Positions 33,092 through 45,176 of a stretch of 64,000 bases of DNA are shown piece after piece. Positions within the stretch are counted from its first letter, which is position 1. Each line of letters begins with the position of its first letter. The position numbers were made by a program, and so were the translations under genes. This stretch comes from Ulva prolifera (Eukaryota; Chlorophyta; Ulvophyceae; Ulvales; Ulvaceae), in assembly GCA_023078555.1 (NCBI GenBank), contig CM041201.1:1743713-1807712 (forward strand), read 5' to 3'. The notes beneath the pieces were generated by a model. The model did no database searches, had not been told where the DNA came from, and saw only the letters and a list, made by a program, of their open reading frames with translations.

Positions 33092-35931
33092 CTACTCGTC
33101 CTCGTCCGGGAAGTCGTCAATTATGGAGTCTTGCACCTTTGACAACTCGGCCTGCATGCAGTACCAGCTGCATGAGTGCACGGCTCTAATGCATTCGTGG
33201 TCTGAGCGACTGTCACACAAATAGTGCTACAATTGCAGGCATTGGTGTCACATGTCAGATCAAGTGTATCGGGGTAGTGACATACCGTCAATACACCAAG
33301 CTGCTGTTTTAATTTCTGCACACTCGCACCCTTGCTTCTGGGCTGATGCCTTGCCAGCTTAGCCTCGCAATCCTCAATCTTTTTCCGAATATCCCTACGC
33401 GCTTGGTGGGCGGCCTCCTTCTCTGCCTTGGCCTTTCGCTTCTCAAGAGCTTTGTTGGACTTCTGCAATGTACAGGCGCTTTTACACCTGGTCTGTTGAT
33501 GGGTGGGGCAAGTACAATCGGACTAGGCGTCAATTGGCACAAATCATAAGAGGACATACCGGCGCTGCGGCTTGTAACTCCATCTCCGGGGACTCGCATC
33601 GATCGTCTGCCCGCTGGGGAGAATCAGGCTCTTCCTCTTCACCCATCTGATCGTGACCCACCTCTTCCACGTCCGGCTGGTGCTCACTGTCCTTATCAGC
33701 AGTGCGGTCTGCCCTTGGTTCTAGCCCTGGCCGCCGGGGAGAAAAGTCAGCGAGCATTGTGCGCCGTCCGCTGTTGGAATGAGTGCCCCGTCTTCCTGAC
33801 TTTGATGCGGTAGGAGCCTGTACACGCATGGCTGCCTCGAATGATGGCACATGCCGCTCACACAGGCGCCCGTACAATCCCGGTACCACTTAATGGCCAA
33901 CCTCAGGCGGGCAGTACAGCGTGTGGTGAGATTGTACCTTCTCGGTCTTCCTTTGTCTCTTGCCCCGTTGGACGGGAGAGTCAGCGGTCCCTTCGATGGC
34001 GCGCCGGGCCGCAGCAACCTTGGCGATTCCTTCGCACACATACTCACCGTCCTCCATAGCCCAGGCCTCGGGGGTTTTCATGGGTTCGCTATCGATAGGG
34101 AAGCGGTCTCCTCTCACGGTGAACTGCGCACGAACCACATTGGTTGGAACACAGTCGCCGAATGGCAGGTCAGTGGCCATGCAAGTGCGGATTCAAGCAG
34201 GCCGCGCCGCGCTGGAGTGGCCATTCGGCGAATGGCCACTCCGGGCGCGTGCAGTGCAACACAATGCATGACGCGCTGGAGTGGCCATTCGGCGAATGGC
34301 CACTCCGGGCGCGTGCAGTGCAACACAATGCATGACGCGCTGGAGTGGCCATTCGGCGAATGGCCACTCCGGGCGCGTGCAGTGCAACACAATGCATGAC
34401 GCGCTGGAGTGGCCATTCGGCGAATGGCCACTCCGGGCGCGTGCAGTGCAACACAATGCATGACAGGCTGGAGTGGCCATTCGGCGAATGGCCACTCCGG
34501 GCGCGTGCAGTGCAACACAATGCATGACGCGCTGGAGTGGCCACTCGGCGAATGGCCACTCCGGGCGCGTGCAGTGCAACACAACGCATGACGCGCTGGG
34601 GTGGCCATTCGGCGAATGGCCACTCCAACTCTGACCAAGGTGGAGGACATGCCTTGGTGTTCTGGAACACATTCATTGCCGCGAGCAGCTTCCTCTGCTC
34701 GCGGGCGCTGGGATTCCTCCGCAGGCCCGTGTTATGGTCCCACGCCCGTCTCGCATACTTCCTGCACATCGGGTCACCTCCGTTTGGGCGGATACTGTGT
34801 GCTTCCCTTCTCCGCCACCGTTGGGCACGGTGTGACGATACGTCACAGTACGGGGAACAGTGGGCTGAGCTCAGCACACTGTGGCAGGTGTCGTACACAG
34901 GCTGTCTTATAGTATATAAGCAGCTGGACCTTAAAGGGTAGACGACAGATCTCATAGTATATAAGCAGCTGAACCTTAAAGGGTAGACGACAGATCTCTT
35001 CTTCTATGTCTCTTGACTTCACAGTCGTTACACACGGCAGCAGGTACGGCATGGGCACGGCAACAGGCACGGCATAACCCGAGCATCAGCAGAGGCACAC
35101 TCTTTGGTCACGGCGTTCAAATGGGCGTGCTGGCGGTAGAAAGCATGATTGATATTAGTCGCAGCTTTGTACGCTTCACCTGTTCTGCCGACCTGTACAC
35201 GATACCTGTCACTGCATACTGACCGCGAATGGCGACTCTGACGCGCCAAGACACAACACTGACAGTCGGTGGCATGGGATCCCGTGGCCCTGACGGGGTG
35301 GTAGTGGACCCCAGTTTGCAATCACGTTGTTAGTCGGAGACAGCAGCCGTACCCCATGTGCAGCTTTGCCGAGTGCGTCCGCCCGTGTTTTCGTTAGAAT
35401 ACTCCCGACCCACACCTTCTCGTCGTCTGGGAGGGCCAGGTTCACTAGTCCCTGCACCTTCTTGCCTTGCGTGTGGGCATCGGCCATTCCCGCCACCTTG
35501 GATCTCATCCCTTCCGTCCACATCATCACCGCATCCTTCATCGTTTCCCACCGCCTGTCAGCTTCCGGGTCCGCAGTCAAGGCCGTAGCTGTGGAGTGTG
35601 CAGTGCCGACTGCTGCCGACGCTTGTCCCACGCTCCCTCTGCCCTTGCCCAGCGCCTTCACCAGCACGGGCGGCTTCAGCAGTCCAACGATAGTGCCTTT
35701 CCTGAAGAAGTACCTTACGCACGTCATCAGTTTCTCGACACTGTCGATATCAACGGAGCTGTCTTTGTCGACGGTTGACGTCAAAGTCAACCCGTCGACG
35801 CCGGCACCTCTGCTCCACACGTTGCTGACCAGCACGTCAAGCATCCCTGCTCCGTTGTCTGCGTCATCTACAACTTCTTTCTCGATGACGACGGGCGCCG
35901 CGCGGAGGAACGTGAACTGCAGGTTGGACAT
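33092..35931 (-). CDS. Element 2 gene C, unknown coiled-coil protein
   Basis: Homologue of element 1 gene C. Minus-strand exons supported by both copies: 35,931-35,353 (193 residues, MSNLQFTFLRAAPVV), an exon ending at 34,653 (CRKYARRAWDHNTGLRR), 34,123-33,938 (186 nt, EAWAMEDGEYVCEG), 33,835-33,560 (276 nt, acidic), 33,462-33,286 (177 nt, coiled coil, RRDIRKKIEDCEAKLARHQ) and 33,151-33,092 (AELSKVQDSIIDDFPDEDE). The intron 34,652-34,124 carries the palindrome array; its 5' border reads AAG-GCATGT where element 1 has AAG-GTACGT, so it is either a GC-AG intron or a damaged site. Exons between 35,353 and 34,800 are unresolved. Conservation in two diverged elements indicates selection; the role is unknown, perhaps DNA binding at element ends. 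Confidence 0.68.
34205..34630. repeat. Palindrome array, 64-bp period, 7 sites, element 2 left
   Basis: Seven palindromes GAGTGGCCATTCG-G-CGAATGGCCACTC at 64-bp spacing, with nearly identical spacers (GGGCGCGTGCAGTGCAACAC then AATGCATGACGCGCTG). A degenerate half copy lies just left (about 34,155-34,180). As in element 1 the array is wholly inside one intron of gene C. The units are more alike than those in element 1, which suggests recent homogenisation. Confidence 0.96.
34909..34998. repeat. 45-bp direct duplication in gene C intron
   Basis: Two tandem copies of a 45-bp unit starting ATAGTATATAAGCAGCTG and ending GACGACAGATCTC, with one base difference. The unit contains TATATAAG, so it could bring a TATA-like box, but it lies within the gene C transcription unit. 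Confidence 0.85.
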
Positions 35932-36268
35932 GGTGGATGATTAGACAAAGCGGAATTAACACACGTCTATGGCCCGTACTGTGGATGGTCGTATCGTAGG
36001 CACAGCTAACATATCGCGTCATTCGCACATGCTTTGCTGCTCCGTGCTTTGAATGGTATGCCGATGTAGCGTCGTCGCGCGGTCCGCCTTCAAAGGTTTG
36101 GCTGCCTCGATACCCCGGCGCCTCGCCTGGGATTGTGGCGTCAGGGCGAACATGGGATGCGACAGGGAGGTCTTCGTGGGACGTAATGCCATCATAGGGA
36201 CGACAAACACCAGAGGCCGCGCTATCGTTGAACATCTTCACAAGAATGCTTAAGTCCGGCTGGCTACC
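35932..36268. promoter_or_regulatory. Divergent promoter region between genes C and A, element 2
   Basis: 337 bp between the divergent starts of gene C (minus, 35,931) and gene A (plus, 36,269). The equivalent region in element 1 is 17,138-17,454. It is presumably a shared bidirectional promoter; no clear TATA box is seen. Confidence 0.5.
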
Positions 36269-39200
36269 ATGGCCGGTTCGGCGGATAGACTGAAGAGGGC
36301 GGAGGTGAACGAATTGGTTGCCAAAGCGAACTGTAAGCGCCTGATCCCTCCCGAGCCGACGGGGAAGGAACCGTTTAAATACCAGTGTCTAGGCTGTGGT
36401 GAGAAGTTTCAGAGGCACAACACCGCCCAAAACCATCACGGTCCTTGCAGCCGTCGACTGAGTGCAGCAGCCGCATCGCGGAGAGCCGCTGGTGGACACG
36501 ACGACGCGGGCCCAGACTCGAGGCCAGCCGCTGGCCCGACCTCCGCTACTGCCGATGATGACCGCAGCGGCAGACACGACGGGGCCGGTCCCTCTGGGAG
36601 ATCCCCATCACCTCCAGACATGGGGGGTCCCCCCGATGAGCCTGCCCACTCCGACGACCTCTTCGACGTGCGTACCTTCGGTAGTTGACCGTGCTAAGTC
36701 CCGGTTTGCCTGATCATGATGCAGATCGGCATGACAGCGGCTCGTGATCACGATGGCCATGGGTGTCAGCGCTCCTGTCCCTCAGCTGTTTCTTGCCTGC
36801 TCGCCCAATGCAACTCCGAGGTGTTGGGATTGTGTACAGCTGCCCCCACCGTCCGAAAGCGATCACGCCGAGGGCCCCGCACAATTTTCAGACGACGACT
36901 CAGACTTCTCAGACGCCGACTCCATTGCCTTTTCATCAGAGACGGACTACAGTTCAGACGAACCTGAGGTGTGTCCACATCTTCCATTACATACAATGCT
37001 GTGAATCAGCTCGTACTCCTCCGTAGGACACGCCTGATCGTTGCACATGCAGGAGGCGGATGACGACGGCCCGGACCCCACCACAGGGGCCCGGAAGGGC
37101 ACGGGCGCCTGGTGGCATGAGCAACGCATGAAACACATATACACCGGCAGCGCCCTCACCGTCCTCACAGTGTGCATGTGGATTGCCCAGTTGAAGAGCC
37201 TCTTCCGCATACAAGACGTGGTCGTCGACACGTGGTGCAGGTTCATACATTACCTCCTGCTACCCGATGGAAACTTTTTCCCTCCCTCCTTCCACCTCGT
37301 CAAGGCGGTCTTGGGTGTCCCGCCTGTTTCCTCTGTAACGCGCCACGTTTGTCCCCAATGCTGGACCTTGTTCCCCCCACTTGATCCGGGTGACCATCAC
37401 CAGCATCTGGCGGACACCTGTGGAACCCCAGGTTGTTGTCAACAGCGATTTGATGTCGATCTCACAGGGAAGGGTGTCCCTGTGCGCTCAGCTTTCTTCT
37501 TTGGCGAAGAAGCCTCGCTGAAAGACCTCCTCCTGCAGCCGGGGCTGCTGACGAGCGTACGGGAAGCCAGGGCAACAGCTGTCAAAGACAAAAGCAGCTT
37601 CCTCAACTCCCCGGCTGGAAAGGCCCTCAACCTGGCGTGTGGGGGCAAAATCCTGAAGCCAAAGCATAGGGAGCTTGTCCTGCTGTTCAGCCTCGGTGCG
37701 CTCCACCTCCTCATCTGAGCAGGTGGCTATCACACCGCATCGGCACGCCTATGCAACTCCGCGAATTGAGACCCTCTGCCTCGTGTCCCGACAGTCGCTT
37801 TTCCTGCAGGGGGGGACGGGGCCCAGCTGTACGTCAACAAGCAGCACGGTGTCACAATCTGGGGGATCCGCCTGCTTGACCTGCCGCCCCATCTCTCAAG
37901 TACCAATGTGGCCTGGATTCCCCTTGGAGTGGTGGAGGGGCCATCCGAACCAACATGCATGGCCAGCATTCTGGAGTCCGTGATGGCGTTCTTCAAGAAG
38001 CATGATCCGGGCGCGCACTCACCTTGTCTTCCTGGTCACTGCCGGGTGATGTGTACAGTTCCCGATCACGTAGTGTCTGGCCCCCGCACCACGTGATGGC
38101 TGGAGTGCAGGAGCTGGGGGTGAGGCACTCAAAATCACACTGCCCGGGGGCGAGGTACTGCACGTGTGGCCGGTGCTGTGCTGTGTGGAGGGGGATATCC
38201 CATGGCTGGAGAAACTTACCAACAGCATCGGCCATACAGCGAAGAGGGCATGTTTCAGATGTGCCCAAAACGGCGTGTGGGATTACCCCTCCAACACTGT
38301 CAGGTCCGGGGTGTTCACTTACGTTTGTAATCTCTTTCCTGCTAGTGCTGTCTCACGTACCTGTCCTGCTTATAACTGCTATCATGCATGCCACACAGGT
38401 GGATGGGACACCATCACCCTCTGCACCAGCCCCTGCCCTGCCCTGCCCTGCTATGCCGACGGGCCTCTGAAAGGGAAATCACTCACCCCGGAGGAAGAAG
38501 CAGCATCCTCGGCTGCAAACCCCCGGATGGTGCCTGGGAGTGTACAACCGGACACTGGTGGCAACCCCCCGCGGACCGCGTGGTCTGAGCCCCGGCATGT
38601 GCAGCCCTCGTCCTGGGAGTCGGACAACCGCTTGAAGTACTCGGCGGCAGAGATCCTGGCCAGGGGCCGAAAGGGCGACAAGATCGCTGCCCAGGTGCAA
38701 TTCCATCTACAGTGTCATCGAATGCAAACTGTGCACATGCGGCCTACTCCCCTGCCCCCCCTCTGTGCGCCGCAACTCATCTTGCCAACCCCTCTGACAC
38801 CGAACAAGCGTCGTTGGTGATACGGCTCTTTTCTTGTGGTAACCCTGGCCAGGCCTGTGGTAATGCAGGTCCACGCACCAACCTTGAAACGCTATTGCGA
38901 CCGGAAGACACCGAAGTCCAGGGCCAAGCTCGCCAAAGATGAGTACAAGCTACTGGGGGTGAAAGGTTCTCCGCTGTTCAGTCTCCTCTCCTACTTCAAG
39001 TACGAGCACCCCCAGCCTGCTGCTGCCTGCCTCGCCCTTGAGTCTGGAGTTGATTATGAATTACGCTGTGGCGTTGCAGTCCCTGCCATTTCTTCCGGCT
39101 CGGAGTGGCGCACGTGTTTCTGCTCGGTGTGCTCATGGACTTCTGGAACCAGTGGCTCCCTCCCCTGGGCCGGAAGAAGTCCAAGAAGGCGCCATTGACT

Positions 39201-40795
39201 GGCCTCCGGGCCCTGTTCCGACTGCCAGAGGATGTCGTCAAGGCGATAGCTGCCAGAGCGCCCCACATCATGCAGACCTCTCTTTTCAAGAAGGTGTACA
39301 CCGACATCACCAAGTGCGCAGTCCCATCGCCTGCACACCCTGCTCGCATCCGAGGCTGCGCCATTTTTCGGACTGTTACTTGGACACAGGAACCATGTGC
39401 ACTCCTGTTGAAGCATCCCGTCTGAGTCAGGGTGACTGTTTGCGTAGGCACCGCAGTCGCTGGCTCATGGAAGACTGGCTGGCCTTCACCGAGACATTCT
39501 CGCTGTACCTCCTGCACGATCTCCCGTGGAAAGCCTCCGAGAAACGCATACGCAGCGTGTTTGAGCAGTCGTGGGGGCTCCTGCGAGCAGGGGCCCTCTA
39601 CTTTCTCAGATATGAAGAGGGTCAGCACACACCGGCCCGAATCACGGAAGCTCAGCGATTGCTGCTGCAGTACGCCAAACTGGCGGAAGAGACGTTTGAA
39701 GGGGCTGCTCTCAGCACGTACAAGCTGCATCTGGCGGCCAGTCACCTACCGGATCAGGTGAGGTGCTGAGGTGCATCCTTCTTCAGTCTTGAATTCTGGA
39801 TCGAGCGGATGGTCCAGCTCCTGAAGAGACTGATCAAGTATCGATCGACTCGTTGCCCTGAACAAGTATATGTGAGCGATGAACTGCTGCGCCGCACATG
39901 TATGCGGCTGTTGCATGATGCAGCTTCACTGCCTGCTGCCATGACTTCACTGTCAGATGCCATAGCGACTGAGAAACGCCGGCGGGCACGAACTCGCAAT
40001 GGAAGATCCGCTGACGGGGAGCAACCAATTGACAGTGACCGGATCACCGGCAGGGTCGTGGGGGTGGGCAGGGCCCTTGCCCAGTCTGAGACTGCGGCGG
40101 TCCTCCCCCTGGACTTTGTGGGAGATAATCTGACAGGGTTGCCGTACCTCCTCTTCCATCAGGACTCCCTACAGGACGAGGGCTGGCCAACTCACAGTCG
40201 CCTGGGGGTTGGTTATGCACGTCAGGTGGCCATCCACCGAGCTCTGGGCCTGAAGGTGGATGGCAGTGTTGATGAGGCTCGCCGTGAGGGCACAGTGACA
40301 CTTATGAAGTTCCACCAGATGCAATCCCGCGTTGCAGACATGTTCAGCTGCGCGCAACAGTGTACGCAAGGGAAGAAAGACAACAAGTGGTGCCTCTTGA
40401 GGTACCTCATTGGGGGGGACGGGGACGGGGGTGGCGGGACAGTGACGTATTTCGTCGGGGAACTGCAGTATTTCACGAGGGCGTGTCTGCAGCCCCGGGA
40501 TGGCGTGTGTTGCGTGTCATGTGTTGCGGAACCAAACCCATTGTACCTGGGGGTTGCTGATCTGTATAATTGCACCTTGCCAGCCACCCCGGGAGCCCGC
40601 GCCCCAGATCCCGTGTTGAAACGTCCCCCCGAGTTTTTCGGTGTGGCGGGTGCAAACAGGGGGTCTCGGGCATATGCCGGCAGATACGTCGTAGACTTGG
40701 ACGCAGTTCCATGCCAGTTAGTTCCAGTCCGGAGGGGTGCACAAAATGTGCAGTATTGGGCCACAGCGAACAAGGCTTCTGGCCGAACTGTGTAA
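36269..40795 (+). CDS. Element 2 gene A, Tnp2-like transposase with in-frame TGA
   Basis: Homologue of element 1 gene A. Exons: 36,269-36,667, 36,840-36,968, 37,053-37,695, 37,810 to about 38,045, 38,125 to about 38,298, about 38,399-38,694, 38,869-38,999, 39,080-39,313 and 39,448-40,795. Exons 2, 3, 7 and 8 have the same lengths as in element 1 (129, 643, 131, 234). The ATG context ACCATGG is favourable. It has the same C2HC finger (CLGCGEKF...NHHGPC), GGDGAQLYVNKQ, LPPHL, CFRCAQNG and VAHVFLLGVLMDFW blocks. In exon 9 a TGA at 39,767-39,769 stands where element 1 has TGC, just after HLPDQVRC; the frame stays open and conserved beyond it. Element 2 may depend on transposase from another copy, unless the TGA is avoided by splicing. 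Confidence 0.85.
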
Positions 40796-41158
40796 TTGTA
40801 CAAGACCACCGCCAAATGCCTTCGTCAGCAATCCCAGTTGATGGCAATCCCAGTTGTGCCCACTTTGCATTTTCCATACTTGCCAGAGGGCCACGGGGGG
40901 GACCAGAGTCCCCGCCAGTGCGTGTCTACAGGCGCCACCCTCGTTGGAGCCATACAACCCACGTCCTGCGGCGTGCGCTCGTGGCCACTTTCGCTCCCTC
41001 TTCAAGCGTCGGTGTCGTCTGTTAGTGCACGTCGCAGGTCCAGCGGACAGATTAATGGTAGGTGCAAGGTCTGATGCAGTTGATGTAGGAAGACTGCGTC
41101 GCGATAGCGCGGATAGAACGTTTCTGTGCGGTGTACAGTCCACACGATGTGTGCCAGT

Positions 41159-44100
41159 ATGATAACGGACGGGGACTTGCGGGCCTACCTTGCGACAATT
41201 CGTAGTAACCGTCAGTGTGACTCGTCTTTCAAGCGGTTCCTGGAAACCGCCCTGAAGGGTAACTGGACGCCTGGCCAGCCGATCCCAGCACTAACGATCT
41301 GTACCCGGAAGCCCGGGTTCCCGATAGACTTCATGGCCAACGCCTACCTATTAACGACTGTAGATGTTACCATGGTGGGCTCTATAGTGGAGGCCGGGGG
41401 GGAAGGGTTAGAAATGTACCTGGACTCGATCCGGGCGATGAAGGAGAGTGTAGAGGCTTCACACACCGCCGACCACGCCGCGCGGGTAGAGCAGAAGATG
41501 AAATCCCTCTGGCACGACCTCCGGATGATCGCATTCGAGCGCGCGGTCCATACTAAGGCCCCGTGCAAGCCAGAGGAGATCGTGCTGTACCGGTCTTGCC
41601 AGGTCGGCGCGGGCATCATAGAAGACGCTGGCGGCCTGCTCGAACGTGTGCGGCACACGGGCGGGACAGACTTGATCTGCGAGTGGATACAGTGCGAGGC
41701 AAACTTCGCACGGACTCCAAATCCTAAGTGGCCTGTCTCCGAGGTTCAGGTGGGGCCTCTGCAGGCGCCCATGTTGGCGTTACAGCTAGAGAGGGGTGGG
41801 GCGGGCGGGTCGCACGGTGAAGACCGGGGGGGACCCGACGCCGCTCTTGGGGGCGTCACCGGCACCGCCACACCCCCAGGACCGGGTGCAGCCGCTGCCC
41901 CGCCGCCAACAGAGTCCAGCGGCACCAGCATAGGCCCGGGTGACCGAAGGCAGGGGCGTGGCAGACACACCCATCCGCGGCAGCAGCAGCGGGTTGGCGA
42001 GGCACGAGGGGCACGGGCTCCGGGTAGAGGGCGCGCAGATCGGGGCACCAGTCTTCAGCAGCCCGCCCGAATTAGGTGGCCCAGGGGGGCACGGGGTGCC
42101 GCACGGGATGGGGCTGCGGCCGTAGCGCAGATCATTAGCCGGGATCATCCGCCGCCCGAGGGGCCGGCTGCAGTAGGGGTTCCCCCTGTGGCGTTGCCCC
42201 AGCAGTCCCCACAGCCGGTTGGCCCTGTGAGGCCGCCGTCGCCATCGCGGACCAGTGGCTGTCTGCCGCCGCCGCGGCTGGACGAATCCGCTACAGCTAT
42301 CGAAACCAGACTAGCTGCCGCAGACGCGGGGCCGGCAGGTCCCCCGGATGATCCCCCCGCCTGGGAAGGGCCCATTGCGGACCCCCCTGCCGAAGGAGAC
42401 AATAAGGCGAGGTCGGACACCGATGCCAATCCGGTTCCATCCGTCACCCCTGATGATGGCCCTAGCGAGGGGCCCCAACCTGCCCCAGTCGGTGCAGCCA
42501 TCTGCTCCATCGGCGAGGCCCCCCCCCCGCTCCGGACCTCTCCGGAGCCTGCTTGTCCAGCACCCGGTCAAGAGGGGCCAATCCTGTCCGCACCTCCTCC
42601 TGCCCCGGACGTCCCGGAGCCTTCGGCCGCCGGTAAGGATAAGCCGCGGCTGTCAGCATCCCTCCTGGCACACCCTCCGGTGGTGCCGCCGGATTGGGTC
42701 ACAAACTTCCCTGCAAAGCCTCCGGGCAAGCTGAAGCAGCAGTGGGGGTCCACTTCCAAAGACGCCGGTACATCCGCTGCCGACACAACGCAGGAGGCAG
42801 CTGAACCGACCGTAGTGTCCTCCGACGACGACGATGGGGAGAGGTTCCCGAATGTTGTGGGGGGTGTGATCTTGCAACTAGGGCATTTTGGGGATGCTCG
42901 GGTGTCTGTGACAGTCGGTCTGGAAACCCTCGCGAGAGGCTGGCCCACCGCATGGGCCGAGAGTACACACGTTGACTACGCCTTGAGTAGGTGTGTCGCA
43001 CTGGCCGGGCAGGGCGTCATTGCAACGCCTAGCCAGAATATGGCTGGGATATGTACTGGGGATGCGGACGCAGACTGGTCAAGCGGACGCACCAGATTTA
43101 TGGGGCGGTGGTTGTTCAAAGCTCACACCTTTGAGCAAGAATGTGTCTTAGTCCCTGTCCCCCGGAACGGCCACTGGATGTTGGCTGTCATCTGGCATCC
43201 ATGTACGCTCTCCCGCTGCAGCAGACTTTGTGATGAGGTAGCCTGCTGTGCGTAGGACTGTCATATTGCCCCCCGCCCCCCCTTACCCCCCCCCCCCCCC
43301 CCCACAGTAGGCCCGCTGAACGCCACTACTGACGTTTCAGCCATAATGCAGGGCGTATGAAGCAGAATAAGGCGCCGACTGTGTCGTTCTTTGACAGCCT
43401 GATCAGCGCCGGCTCAGGCACCGCTGAACGGGCCAGGGACGTCTTGAGTGAGGCTCTGTGCATGGCGCTGGACTACCCCGAGGGCCGGGCCCCCTCCCCC
43501 CCGGAAGACCCCCCATCTACCACCCGGCCTCGGGTAAAAGCAGTGGGCCGCCGACACAACGTCCGACTGGCCACCCGGCCGACCGAATCCACCGCTAGGA
43601 TAACCCTGAAGTTGGCGAAGGTACAATGCCCACGTCCCACTGTTCTCCTGCGATACCATCCACACAGATGCTGTCCTCTGACCCTTGACAGTCGCGCATA
43701 TTACCAAATGGACTGCAATCGTTGACACAACAGCACCCTCTGATTGCGCCCACCTGACCCCCCCCCCCCCCCCCCCCCCCCTCCTTCTCTGCCCGAACCC
43801 GGACAGCGTACTGCTTTGGAACCACCCCGCGTCCAAGGTCTGCGGTGGACTTGATCTGTTGACGTAACATTAGCATTATAACCGTCCCCCAATGGTGTCC
43901 AGGTAGGAGGAACCCCGCAGCAACCAAACGGCCACGACTGCGGGTTTTTCACATGCATGCTGGCCGACGCTGTGTGCGACGTCATCCACCGCATGCGACA
44001 GGAGGGGGGAACTGTGTTCAGCAGTGACATCCACGGTGACGAGGCGACTCGAAGGGTCCTGTTACTCACCAACCGCGTCAAGGTGCAGCACGCGGTGCTG

Positions 44101-44508
44101 TACCGTATCGTCCTCACTCGAGCCCTCATTCAAGAGTGGCACCGAGGCGGGAGAGGGGGCGACAAGTTGGGACACTTATCAGTCGAGGATGGCACCAAGA
44201 TTCTAGCCGACGCTAGGTGGGACCGCCACCTCCAGACACCGCCCTTCAAAGACTTTTACGAAGAGCAGCTGAGGTGCGGGCGAGTCGATGCACCTGCCAT
44301 GTCCACCGCAGCATTGTCACCATCTATCCTCTGGCACCCCCTTGGAGGCCCGGTGGGGACCTTTGCCTGATGAAGCTGCTGGATCTGCAGGGAGTGGTAC
44401 CTGCAGGCGCGCTTTGACGCCTTCCTGGAGACTGCGCGCCCGGTAGTGGCTACCCTGAAACAGCAGTATAACAAGCTGATGGCTAATTCGCTGAAGACGC
44501 GTTTATGA
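41159..44508 (+). CDS. Element 2 gene B, long protein with Ulp1 (C48) protease
   Basis: Predicted 933-residue protein in four exons: 41,159-43,202, 43,352-43,620, 43,903-44,273 and 44,391-44,508. Exons 3 and 4 have the same lengths as in element 1 (371 and 118). The start ATG begins MITDGDLRAYLATIR. The N-terminal domain is conserved (GLEMYLDSIRAMKES, SLWHDLRMIAFERAV); the Pro-rich linker is not. Catalytic residues: His672 in NGHWMLAVIWHP, Asp696 in SFFDSL, Gln777-778 and Cys784 in PQQPNGHDCGF. The last exon is a conserved helix (WYLQARFDAFLE, QQYNKLMANSLK). Two introns contain poly-C runs. The complete catalytic set in both diverged elements argues that protease activity is under selection. 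Confidence 0.9.
43288..43306. repeat. Poly-C tract in gene B intron 1, element 2
   Basis: C-runs at about 43,268-43,306, upstream of the acceptor at 43,351. A second run of about 21 C lies at 43,760-43,780 in intron 2. Confidence 0.85.
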
Positions 44509-45176
44509 GACACTGAAGGGTGGCATCCGGGAGATTCCGACGCCACAGGCCAGGTGATGCCATTTCGCTGCAGCTGCACTGAACCTCGGTGTCTCGACTG
44601 CAACGCTGCGGGCTGCTGCCAGGCAGGCACAGCTGAAACTGTTCTGAACCCATTGTCTACAGAAGACAAGACGCCACAGTTTGCGTACGGAGTTCGACTC
44701 AGTATTCTAATCGTTATTTCGTGTAAAAAATACTATCAATCCTCAACGGCTACACCAGGTCGGCGCTGTAGGATTAGAGGGGTACAACGGTCAACCCCTG
44801 CATTATAGCAGAGCGTATGGCACTAGTAGACGGGGGTGCATCACTGTACAGTGATGTGGCCCACCGTCCTTGTGTTACCGTCGAAATGGGAATAATTTTG
44901 ACGTATTCCCGTAGCATCTGCATTAACAAAGTTACTATGCTGATACTGCCGGGAAGTTCTACGCTTGATGGCTTAGCGGACACTGCACGCCGCATTAAAG
45001 TGTACTCCCACGCAGCTGTGCTACCGGCACCCCCATCCCCCAGGGACTTAGCTCATCAACCAGTATTCACCACAGGCCCCCATCCCCCAGGGACTTTGCT
45101 CATCAACCAGTATTCACCACAGGATCCGGGGCTGGGACGGCTTCGCTGCCCTCTGTAGAATTGCGTCCCTGCACGG
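44509..45176. repeat. Spacer between genes B and D with a 49-51 bp duplication
   Basis: No gene. At about 45,030-45,121 a unit of about 50 bp (CCATCCCCCAGGGACTT... ATTCACCACAGG) is present twice in tandem. The region is otherwise unlike the same spacer in element 1. Confidence 0.6.
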
